A stretch of DNA of 64,000 nucleotides from Comamonas sp009360615 (GTDB taxonomy: Bacteria > Pseudomonadota > Gammaproteobacteria > Burkholderiales > Burkholderiaceae_C), in the NCBI RefSeq assembly GCF_035784015.1, contig NZ_JALKOW010000002.1; one strand, given 5' to 3'. A model generated the notes under the pieces. The model searched no databases, was not told the DNA's origin, and saw only the letters and a list, made by a program, of their open reading frames with translations. Position numbers and translations under genes: made by a program. Positions 1-8,749 of this stretch are shown here, in pieces. Numbering within the stretch: the stretch's first letter is position 1; every line of letters begins with the position of its first letter.

Positions 1-1
1 A

Positions 2-1264
2 GGCCATAACAGCCCGCTGTCGGCCCAGGACCCGACAGCCCATGCCGAGGTGCAGGCCCTGCGCGAGGCGGCACGGACTCTGGGCAACTACCGGCTCGAA
101 GGCTGCACGCTGTATGTGACGCTGGAGCCCTGCACCATGTGCAGCGGTGCCATGCTGCATGCGCGCGTGGACGCCGTGGTCTATGGTGCGGCCGAACCTC
201 GGACGGGGGCGGCCGGATCGGTGCTCGATGTGTTCGGCTACGCCGCCATCAATCACCGGACACGGGTGCTGCGTGGCGTGCTCGCCGGGGAATGCGCAGC
301 CCTGATGGCCGAATTCTTTCAGCGTCGCCGCCGGGAGCAGAAGGCGCAGCAGCCGCATCCGCTCAGGGACTGGGCGCTGCGCAATGGCGATGAGGCGTTC
401 GCCGACCTTCCCGGCTGGCCCTGGGGTGCGCACTGGCGCAGCGACCTGCCGGCGCTGCAGGGGCTGCGACTGTCCGTGGTCGATGAAGGACCCGAGGACG
501 CTGCGCTGACCTGGCTGTGTGTGCATGGCTGCCCGGGCTGGGGCTATGGCTTCCGGCATCTGATGCCCGAATTGCTGGCCGCCGGTCATCGTGTGGTGGT
601 CCCCGATCTGCCGGGTTTCGGCCGCAGCGACCAGCCCAAGAAAGACCAACGGCACAGCGCGCAATGGCATTCGCAGGTCCTCGCAGAACTGATCGAAGCG
701 CTCGACCTGCGGCGGCTGGTGCTGGTCGGGCAGGGCGATGGCGGCCGCCTGGGTCTGGCCGCAGCCCAAGCCCGGCCTGAGCGGTTCGCCGGGGCATGGC
801 TCATCGATACCTGGCCGCTGAACGCACAGCCAGAGCAGCGTCGGCAATGGTTTGAACAGGCTGCGCGCAAACCGGCCTGGAATGTGGCCAGGGCCATGGC
901 CGCCTTGGAAGGGCCGAGCAATGCCGGGGAAGCCGAGAGGCATGAAGAGCTGCGGGCCTGGAATGCCCCGTTTGCGCAGCCTGGCCATCGTGCCGCGCTC
1001 AGGGCCTGGCCGCGGCTGCAGACCGAGCTGGCAGCGCCGCCCGCCGGACTGCTGCAGCAGTGGGCGAAGGCCGGCAGGCTGTGGCTACAGCCCGCTGCCG
1101 CGCAGCAGCCCGTGTCTGCTGCGCAATGGCACGCGGCCTGGCTGCAGGCCGTGCCGCAACTGGCTGCGCATGCAGGTGCCTGGCGGCAAACCCGGCCTGG
1201 TGCTCCGGTTCCTGCAGCAGGGCAGGGCGGCGGAGCTGCGGCTGTGGAATACTTTGCGCCGTAG
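2..1264 (+). CDS. tadA: tRNA adenosine deaminase TadA fused to a nucleophile-less alpha/beta-hydrolase domain (5' partial)
   Basis: The frame is open from base 2, so the start lies left of the window; 420 residues are visible. TadA deaminates A34 of tRNA-Arg(ACG) to inosine. The zinc and proton-relay motif HAE is at visible residues 14-16 and the second zinc motif PCTMC (Cys44, Cys47) follows, as in cytidine/deoxycytidylate-type deaminases. After the deaminase (about residue 135) comes an alpha/beta-hydrolase-like domain with an oxyanion-type HGCPG near 172 and a DLPGFGRSD strand-turn. Its nucleophile elbow reads GQGDGG, which puts Gly245 where Ser, Cys or Asp should sit, and I find no convincing catalytic His near the C terminus (ending AAAVEYFAP). 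The hydrolase part is therefore probably not catalytic. The fusion itself is read directly; a frameshift near the 3' end cannot be excluded. Confidence 0.88.
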   Translation, partial: GHNSPLSAQDPTAHAEVQALREAARTLGNYRLEGCTLYVTLEPCTMCSGAMLHARVDAVVYGAAEPRTGAAGSVLDVFGYAAINHRTRVLRGVLAGECAALMAEFFQRRRREQKAQQPHPLRDWALRNGDEAFADLPGWPWGAHWRSDLPALQGLRLSVVDEGPEDAALTWLCVHGCPGWGYGFRHLMPELLAAGHRVVVPDLPGFGRSDQPKKDQRHSAQWHSQVLAELIEALDLRRLVLVGQGDGGRLGLAAAQARPERFAGAWLIDTWPLNAQPEQRRQWFEQAARKPAWNVARAMAALEGPSNAGEAERHEELRAWNAPFAQPGHRAALRAWPRLQTELAAPPAGLLQQWAKAGRLWLQPAAAQQPVSAAQWHAAWLQAVPQLAAHAGAWRQTRPGAPVPAAGQGGGAAAVEYFAP

Positions 1265-1303
1265 CCTGATCGGCCAGACCGGCGGAGCAAGCATCTGAAC
1301 CAG

Positions 1304-1380
1304 GACTTATGCAAACAAGAATGCAACTAGGGCCCGCCTTCCGAGGCAGTCGCCCGGCCTGAACCTGTTTTGCGCAAGTC
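1304..1380. repeat. Dispersed ~75-bp inverted-repeat element, family 1, copy A
   Basis: The ends are GACTTATGCAAAC at the left and GTTTTGCGCAAGTC at the right, which are imperfect inverted repeats of each other. The same outer pattern occurs at 8582-8647 and 14259-14333. It lies between the tadA fusion and the LD-carboxypeptidase gene and has no coding content. It looks like a REP- or MITE-like element. Confidence 0.6.
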
Positions 1381-1452
1381 GCATGAACTTCTGAATCTGC
1401 GGATTCACCCACTTTTCACGGAGCATGCGGCCGGTGGCCGCATGAAAAGGCT

Positions 1453-2592
1453 TTGGCAACCTCGCGCAAATCCCCTGCATCCACTACAACGGCCCAGCAC
1501 CACGCCCATTCGCACGGGCAGGAGCCTGCCCAACAGGCACATGTGCATGACGAGCACTGCAGCCATGAGCACGGCCACCACGATCATCACGACCATGTGC
1601 ACAGCGCCGATGGCAGATGCTGCGGCCATGATCACCGCCCTGGCGCCAAGCACATCTATATCTATTCCCCCTCGGGGGCGGTGCGCGACAAGGCGGCCTT
1701 CCAGCGCGGCATCAAGCAGCTGGAGGCTCTGGGCCACGAGGTGGAGGTCGATGCCGATGCACTGGCCAGCAGCCAGCGCTTTGCGGGGGACGACGCCACC
1801 CGTCTGGCCGCCATCCATCGCGCAGCCGCCAGCGGAGCCGATGTGGCGCTGATTTCGCGCGGCGGCTACGGTCTCACGCGCATCCTGCCGGGCATCAAGT
1901 ACAAGACCGTGGCCAAGGCGATTGCGGGCGGAACCCAGTTTGTCGGCCTCAGCGATTTCACGGCTTTTCAGCTGGCCGTGCTGGCGCAGACCGGCTCGGT
2001 CACCTGGGCCGGCCCTGCGCTCAACGCCGACTTCGGTGTGGACAGCAAAAAGACCGGCCAGCCCGTGGACGACATCATGCTGGACTGCTTCGAGGACCTG
2101 CTCAGCGGCCAGGGGGAAGGCGCAGGCTGGCAGATGCCCCGGATTGGCGAGCTGCCCAATGGCAAACCCCAGCTCAAGGACTTCTATGTTCCCGGCGCAG
2201 CCACCTTGTGGGGCGGCAATCTGGCGGTGCTGGTGTCCCTGCTGGGGACGCCCTACTTTCCGCAGGTCGATGGCGGTATTCTGTTCATCGAAGACGTGGG
2301 CGAGCATCCCTACAGGATCGAGCGCATGCTGACGCAGCTGCTGCTGGCGGGCGTGCTGCAGAAGCAGAAAGCCATCGTCTTCGGCCAGTTCACCGAATTC
2401 AAGCTCACCGCGCACGACAAGGGCTTCAAGCTGCAGACCGTCATCGACTGGCTGCGCATGCAGCTCAAGCGCCCCGTGCTGCAAGGCCTGCCCTTCGGGC
2501 ATGTGCCCACCAAGGTATTGCTGCCTGTGGGGGCGCAGGTGTCGCTGTCCGTGGAAGGACGCGATGCGCTGATCTACTGGGGACATGTCTGA
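1453..2592 (+). CDS. ldcA: LD-carboxypeptidase (peptidase S66) with a His-rich N-terminal extension
   Basis: 379 residues. S66 peptidases remove the terminal D-Ala from murein tetrapeptides during cell-wall recycling; MccF relatives cleave microcin C. The nucleophile Ser167 sits in GLSDFTAF, the acidic residue is expected around the FIEDVGEHPYR segment, and the catalytic His is in PFGHVPTKVLLP, so the triad looks complete. Unusually, residues about 15-62 hold 17 His and 3 Cys (stretches such as HEHGHHDHHDHVH), a metal-binding-like extension ahead of the enzyme fold. No ATG lies in frame between the upstream stop at 1384 and this region. The TTG at 1453, preceded by AAAAGG, is the best start; other starts are possible. 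Cytoplasmic, as no signal peptide is visible. Confidence 0.85.
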   Translation: MATSRKSPASTTTAQHHAHSHGQEPAQQAHVHDEHCSHEHGHHDHHDHVHSADGRCCGHDHRPGAKHIYIYSPSGAVRDKAAFQRGIKQLEALGHEVEVDADALASSQRFAGDDATRLAAIHRAAASGADVALISRGGYGLTRILPGIKYKTVAKAIAGGTQFVGLSDFTAFQLAVLAQTGSVTWAGPALNADFGVDSKKTGQPVDDIMLDCFEDLLSGQGEGAGWQMPRIGELPNGKPQLKDFYVPGAATLWGGNLAVLVSLLGTPYFPQVDGGILFIEDVGEHPYRIERMLTQLLLAGVLQKQKAIVFGQFTEFKLTAHDKGFKLQTVIDWLRMQLKRPVLQGLPFGHVPTKVLLPVGAQVSLSVEGRDALIYWGHV

Positions 2593-2670
2593 GGGCGGTC
2601 TTCCGCCGCGGACGCCGCTAGCGTCACCAGCATGGCCTGCGCCTTGTGCTGCGCCCGATGGCTCTCTATC

Positions 2671-2725
2671 TGATAGCTGTTGGCGTAGGCCGCATATGGG
2701 CTGAAAGCCAATCTGGCTTGAAATT
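2671..2725 (+). repeat. Dispersed intergenic repeat, family 2 (AGCTG..GGCG type)
   Basis: The segment starts TGATAGCTGTTGGCG and continues GGGCTGAAAGCCAATCTGG. It resembles, in reverse orientation, the segment at 13652-13695, and more loosely 15110-15165, 40989-41040 and 60471-60552. It is non-coding and sits just upstream of the next gene. Confidence 0.45.
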
Positions 2726-2749
2726 TTGGAGATCGGAAAGGACGCACGC

Positions 2750-3205
2750 ATGGGCAAGGCTGCACTGCAGTGGACCGAGGAAATGCTGGCCTGCCTGGGC
2801 CGGGAGAAAGATGCCGTGCTGGCCGAGCGCTGGGGCACATCGGCCAAGACGGTCAACCTCAAGCGCAATGCGCTGGGCATCCCGGCTTACGGGCATTTCC
2901 AGTGGACCCCTCAAGCGCTTGCTCTGCTGGGCCAGGAGGCTGATGCCGAGGTGGCAAGGCAGCTGGGTGTCAGCAAGGCCAGCGTGGTGGCCAGGCGTAC
3001 CGAGCTGGGTATTGCCTCGGTGACGGGCGCTGTTGCCAGCAGTGCTTTTGACTGGTGCGACGAGGCGGTGGCCTTGCTGGGCACCGCGTCCGATGCCAGG
3101 ATTGCCGAGCAACTGGGCCTGAGCCGCCTGACGGTCTACAACGCTCGCATCGCCCGAGGGATCGCGGCTGCGGGCCGGGGAGCCGGCAAGCGCCGCGAGC
3201 CATGA
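2750..3205 (+). CDS. Three-repeat helix-turn-helix-like protein of unknown function
   Basis: 151 residues from the ATG at 2750, which has GGAAAGGA eight bases upstream; a TTG at 2726 would add eight residues but lacks a site. The protein is built from three repeats of about 43 residues (6-48, 50-92, 100-142). Each begins with an aromatic or hydrophobic residue, any residue, then W (W8, W51, W102), continues with a LLG-type helix end, D-A-x-x-A-x-x-x-G, S-x-x-[ST]-V, and closes R-x-x-x-G-I. This spacing looks like tandem helix-turn-helix (homeodomain/SANT-like) units, so DNA binding is possible. The stop overlaps the start of the next gene in ATGA, so the two are probably co-translated. I recognise no characterised homologue. 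Confidence 0.75.
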   Translation: MGKAALQWTEEMLACLGREKDAVLAERWGTSAKTVNLKRNALGIPAYGHFQWTPQALALLGQEADAEVARQLGVSKASVVARRTELGIASVTGAVASSAFDWCDEAVALLGTASDARIAEQLGLSRLTVYNARIARGIAAAGRGAGKRREP

Positions 3206-4968
3206 GCTTCGCTGGCGCACCGGCCTCCGGGCCGGGGCCGACATGGCCGCAGACCCCTCTGCGCGCGGTATTGCTGGGCTGGGTATGGCTGGCGGTGCTT
3301 GCGGGCTTTTCCCACTGGCTGACGCGCCTGCCGCCCTGGGCCTGGCTGCTCGCCGTCCTGCTGCTGGTGCTGCTGCCCGCCTGGGGACACTGGCTGCTCT
3401 TGATGCTGCGCAAAAAGCTGCTGCGCTTGCAGTTTGCGCCACACGGGCATATGGGCCGCTGGCTGTCCGGGGGCTGGTTGTCAGGCTGCAAGGCATTGGC
3501 GCTGGCCTTGCTGTTGTGCACCAGCGCACTCTGGCAGTCATGGTTTTTGGCGCCCTGGGAGTGGGGGCTGCTGGCACTGGCTCCCTTGCTCCATGTCTTG
3601 CTGGCCTCGGGCATGCAGGCGGGGCTGAAGCGAGAGTTCTCATCGACGGCCTTTGCCTGGGCCTTCACCCAGCGTGCTGCGACCTGGCTGCTGCTGGTGT
3701 TGCTGGGTGGTGGCTGGCTCTATGGCATGGCGAGTCAGCAGGATCTGGGGCGGGCGCTGTCGGCCGGCATGGAGCCCGAATCGCTGGATCTTGCGCTGGC
3801 CCGGATTCATGCTGCGCCCTCGGGGCTGGTGCGCTGGGGGCTGGATGCCCTTCTGGCCGTGCAACTGGCGAGTGGGGCCATGGCCGACCTGCCTCAGATG
3901 CCCGTGCTGCGCCTGTTGTTGCTGGCGCTGTTTGGCCCGGTCGGCGTGCTGCTGTGCCTGGGGCGCGCCATGCAAGGGGCATCGGCTTCCTCGGCCCTCC
4001 TGCAGCAGGCCAGGCCCTCCGGGACGGAGTGCAACGGCGTGTCTTCGTCCGCAGCGCCTTTGCGGGCCCTGCTGGCAGTGCTGGTGCTGGGCATTCTGGT
4101 GCAGACCGCCGCCAGTCTCGACGGGCTGGCACGTGCACACGACAGTCCTCTGGCACTCAGGCGTCTGCCCGAGTGCGAGCGCATTGGGCCGCAACTCTAC
4201 AGTCTCGGCACGCTGGACGCCACACGCCAGCAGGTTCTGCAGCTGCTAGGCCGGGCCCAGGCCGGACAGGCCCTGTGCCAGAGCATCCCGGAGATGGGCC
4301 GGCAGCTGGATGCCGCCGTCGAGCGCTATCTAGACTGGTATTTCAGTCTGGGGGCGGAGTGGGGCCGCATCCTCAGTCTGCTCACCGGCGACGTGAGCCA
4401 GTTTCTGCAGAACAAGCTCAGCGAAACCCTGGGAGCCACGCCAGGTCTGGAGGGCTGGGTGCAGACTCTGCAAAAGCAGGCATTGAGCAGCGGCGCTGCT
4501 CTGGCCGAGGGCCAGCAGCGCATCGAGGAAACCCTGGCGCGCCATCATCTGGCGCTGAGTCCCGAGCAATGTCTGGTGCGTGCCGAGGTGGCCAGCCTGC
4601 CTGCGCTGGAGCTTCTGGGCGATGCACGCCAGCGGCTGACGGCCAGCGCCCTGGTGGGCACGGGGGGCGGCGCTTTTGCCGCGGCCGTTGCAGGCAAAGC
4701 CATGGCCAAGGCCTCGATGAAGGCCGCCGGCAAGGTGCTGGCCAAGGCCGCTGCCAAGCAGGGTCTGGGCAAGGCCGGGGCAGCGGTAGCCGGTGCGGCC
4801 GTGGGCGCGGTGGCGGGAGCGGTTGCCGGTGTGGTGCTGGGCGTGGGGATCGACTGGGCAGCTCTCTATGCCGAAGAACTGCTGACACGTGATGCCATGC
4901 GCGCCGATCTGCGTGCCTCGCTGGGCGAGCAGCTGCAGGGCCTGAGCCGGGCCATGGGCTGTCCCTAG
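3202..4968 (+). CDS. Large multi-pass membrane protein of unknown function
   Basis: 588 residues from the ATG at 3202, coupled by ATGA overlap to the repeat protein upstream. The N-terminal half has several hydrophobic segments (for example around residues 25-75, 95-140, 155-180, 215-250 and 280-300). The central part is soluble and helical. The C-terminal part (about 485-550) is rich in Ala, Gly and Lys with glycine-zipper-like GxxxG spacing (AAVGAVAGAVAGVVLG), ending in a charged tail. Glycine zippers occur in membrane-inserting or oligomerising segments, which is only an analogy here. No enzyme motif is visible. Pairing with a putative DNA-binding repeat protein suggests a two-gene unit whose role I cannot name. 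Confidence 0.72.
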   Translation: MSFAGAPASGPGPTWPQTPLRAVLLGWVWLAVLAGFSHWLTRLPPWAWLLAVLLLVLLPAWGHWLLLMLRKKLLRLQFAPHGHMGRWLSGGWLSGCKALALALLLCTSALWQSWFLAPWEWGLLALAPLLHVLLASGMQAGLKREFSSTAFAWAFTQRAATWLLLVLLGGGWLYGMASQQDLGRALSAGMEPESLDLALARIHAAPSGLVRWGLDALLAVQLASGAMADLPQMPVLRLLLLALFGPVGVLLCLGRAMQGASASSALLQQARPSGTECNGVSSSAAPLRALLAVLVLGILVQTAASLDGLARAHDSPLALRRLPECERIGPQLYSLGTLDATRQQVLQLLGRAQAGQALCQSIPEMGRQLDAAVERYLDWYFSLGAEWGRILSLLTGDVSQFLQNKLSETLGATPGLEGWVQTLQKQALSSGAALAEGQQRIEETLARHHLALSPEQCLVRAEVASLPALELLGDARQRLTASALVGTGGGAFAAAVAGKAMAKASMKAAGKVLAKAAAKQGLGKAGAAVAGAAVGAVAGAVAGVVLGVGIDWAALYAEELLTRDAMRADLRASLGEQLQGLSRAMGCP

Positions 4969-5090
4969 TCGACCTCGCAGCCGGCCCGATGCGGGGTCAG
5001 GAGCCGCGAAAACCTGTGCTGAGGGTGCTGCCTTGGGCTGCATTCCGTCGGGCGCAGGCGTACAGTGAAGTCTCGCTGCAGGAGTTGCAT

Positions 5091-5456
5091 ATGCTCAATT
5101 ACTCCCTCATGAAACCCGAAGGCATCTTGCTGCTGGAGCCCCATGGGCCCCTGACCGAGCAGGATTTCGACGGCGTCAGCCAGGATGTGGACGAGTTCCT
5201 GGCCGAGCACCCCAAACTCCATGGCGTGATGATTCAGTCCAAGGACTTCCCCGGCTGGGAAAACTGGGCCGGCTTCAGCGCGCACATGGGCTTTGTCAGA
5301 GAGCATCGTCATCAGGTGGAGCAGATCGCTCTGGTGACCGACAGTCATCTGGCGGGCATGGCCGAATTCGTCGGCAGGCATCTCACGCATGCCGAGGTCA
5401 GGCATTTCCCGTTTACCGACGATGCCATGGCCATGCAGTGGCTGCATGCAGCCTGA
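5091..5456 (+). CDS. SpoIIAA-like / STAS-fold protein
   Basis: 121 residues. The start at 5091 has GCAGGAG upstream; longer in-frame starts lack a site. The pattern (a strand with EGILLLEPHGPLT, helix DFDGVSQDVDEFLAEH, strand KLHGVMIQ, then HRHQVEQIALVTD and MAEFVGRHLTHAEVRHF) fits the small SpoIIAA-like family (DUF3478), related to STAS and SEC14 folds. Members are cytoplasmic, of unsettled function, possibly binding lipids or hydrophobic ligands. It is transcribed towards the EF-G gene, with which it converges. Confidence 0.7.
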   Translation: MLNYSLMKPEGILLLEPHGPLTEQDFDGVSQDVDEFLAEHPKLHGVMIQSKDFPGWENWAGFSAHMGFVREHRHQVEQIALVTDSHLAGMAEFVGRHLTHAEVRHFPFTDDAMAMQWLHAA

Positions 5457-5470
5457 GCTGCCTGTCTAAA

Positions 5471-5514
5471 CCAGTCCGGCAACTCTGCCGCCGAGCTGCG
5501 GCCGAGTTGCCTGG
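5471..5514. terminator. Hairpin between convergent genes
   Basis: CCGGCAACTC (from 5476) pairs with GAGTTGCC (5504-5511), extended by an outer CCA/TGG. There is no clear T run on either strand, so this is a possible bidirectional transcription end between the SpoIIAA-like gene and the EF-G gene, not a classical intrinsic terminator. Confidence 0.35.
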
Positions 5515-5520
5515 ATCAGC

Positions 5521-7653
<2,133 letters not shown>

Positions 7654-7689
7654 GATGACCTCCCTGAAACACAGTTCTGAAACTGAAAC

Positions 7690-7715
7690 GCCGGCACCAC
7701 GGCTGCGGTGCCGGC
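7690..7715 (-). promoter_or_regulatory. GC-rich hairpin in the 5' leader of the EF-G gene
   Basis: GCCGGCACC (7690-7698) and GGTGCCGGC (7707-7715) form a perfect 9-bp stem with an 8-base loop, about 37 bases ahead of the EF-G start codon. No T run follows on the coding strand. It could be a leader structure affecting translation or transcript stability; function is unproven. Confidence 0.4.
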
Positions 7716-7888
7716 AGGCAGAGAAAACCCAAGGGAAATACTAGAGAGATGGCTACAAGCTCACTGCCAGCGTGGGTATGGTGTGGGGCATGCAACAGCA
7801 TCGGCAGGCCATGGCCCCGGGCCTCGATTCCGGAGCTCGCCGGGCTTGCCCCTGAATCGGAAACCCTATGCACAAAGGACTTGTGAAC

Positions 7889-8137
7889 ATGTCAGAGCAG
7901 AGCATTCAGACAGCGGCCCACAAAATGGTCTACATCCTCGTGGTGGAGCAAAGCTTGCGCGCCGGCGAAGGCATGAGCGAGCAAGTGCTTGCCGCCGACC
8001 TGCAAAAGCATGGCATCGGTGAAGGCGAGCGCCAGTCTGCGTTGGACTGGGCCGTCGGCAAGGGCTGGCTGGAAAAAGCCGAAGGCGGCGAGGTACGCCT
8101 GACCGAAGCCGGCTTCGACATGAATTTCACGCAGTAG
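7889..8137 (+). CDS. Small protein of unknown function, winged-helix-like
   Basis: 82 residues from the ATG at 7889, which has AAAGGA nine bases upstream; an ATG at 7868 would add seven residues. The layout (helix HKMVYILVVEQSLRAG, helix EQVLAADLQKHGIG, helix ERQSALDWAVGKGWL, then EGGEVRLTEAGFDM) has the spacing of a winged helix with a short beta wing, similar to small Burkholderiales proteins of unknown function. No catalytic motif. It ends in a strong terminator that overlaps the next, convergent gene. Confidence 0.68.
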   Translation: MSEQSIQTAAHKMVYILVVEQSLRAGEGMSEQVLAADLQKHGIGEGERQSALDWAVGKGWLEKAEGGEVRLTEAGFDMNFTQ

Positions 8138-8167
8138 CGGCAGGCGTCGGGCAGCGGCCGCCGCCTC

Positions 8168-8195
8168 GGCGTCTACTCCAGATAGACGCCTTTTT
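8168..8195 (+). terminator. Intrinsic terminator overlapping the convergent gene's stop
   Basis: GGCGTCTA (8168-8175) and TAGACGCC (8183-8190) with a 7-base loop, followed by five T. The hairpin is made partly from the last codons of the minus-strand gene ending at 8173, so one sequence serves as both coding end and terminator. Confidence 0.75.
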
Positions 8196-8565
8196 CCTTC
8201 TTGCGTGCCCGCATGCCGGTGCGCAGGAACAGCTCGCTGCCGCCTTGCACGGCCAGGGGCTGGCCAGGCTTGCCGCCGTCCTGGGCCAGGTGGGCATCGG
8301 CGCGCGCATTCCAGTGCTCCAGCAGGTCTTGCAGGGCAAGGCGCTCCGCTTCGTTCAGCTGCGGATGCTGCTCCAGGAACTCCTGCAGATACTGGCGTGC
8401 ATCCTGCTCCAGCTGCTCGCGCGTAGTCGCGAGCGAGATATAGCTGATGTCATCGTCGCGCCCGCTGGTATGCGTGCCCAGCAGATAGCAGCCGATATAG
8501 TCGCCCCGGGGCTGACCCACGGCCGGGTCCTGGCTGAGTTTCTTGAACAGACTGAAGGGCCACAT
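8173..8565 (-). CDS. Conserved hypothetical protein
   Basis: 130 residues starting MWPFSLFKK; the start at 8565 has AAGGAA seven bases upstream, while longer in-frame starts run into the dispersed repeat and lack a site. It contains a GDYIGCYLLGTHTSGRDDD segment, then a long amphipathic helix (TREQLEQDARQYLQEFLEQH and on to NARADAHL) and a basic C terminus RARKKEKG. No known domain recognised. Probably cytoplasmic, single gene. Confidence 0.68.
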   Translation of the reverse strand: MWPFSLFKKLSQDPAVGQPRGDYIGCYLLGTHTSGRDDDISYISLATTREQLEQDARQYLQEFLEQHPQLNEAERLALQDLLEHWNARADAHLAQDGGKPGQPLAVQGGSELFLRTGMRARKKEKGVYLE

Positions 8566-8581
8566 GCGTTGAATTCCTTGG

Positions 8582-8647
8582 GACTGACGCAAACAGGGAA
8601 GCACGATAGGCATGGAGCGCCATGCCTGATCCGAATCTGCGTAAGTC
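8582..8647. repeat. Dispersed inverted-repeat element, family 1, copy B
   Basis: Left end GACTGACGCAAAC, right end ATCTGCGTAAGTC, with an inner stem AGGCATGG/CCATGCCT. The outer arms match those at 1304 and 14259. It lies between the divergent starts of the 130-residue unknown protein and the penicillin-acylase gene. Confidence 0.6.
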
Positions 8648-8749
8648 GTTTTCCTAACACCGGGCCGTGGCCCAAACAGGTATTGTCGCCCATGGCTGGA
8701 CGCGATCAGCATGTGGATGTTGCGCACCGGACGCATTACAAGAGGCGAT

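Noticed and set aside
1370..1852. Plus-strand frame overlapping the His-rich carboxypeptidase start
   Set aside because: Thr/Met-rich out-of-frame shadow of the His codons; no RBS and no continuation into a known domain.
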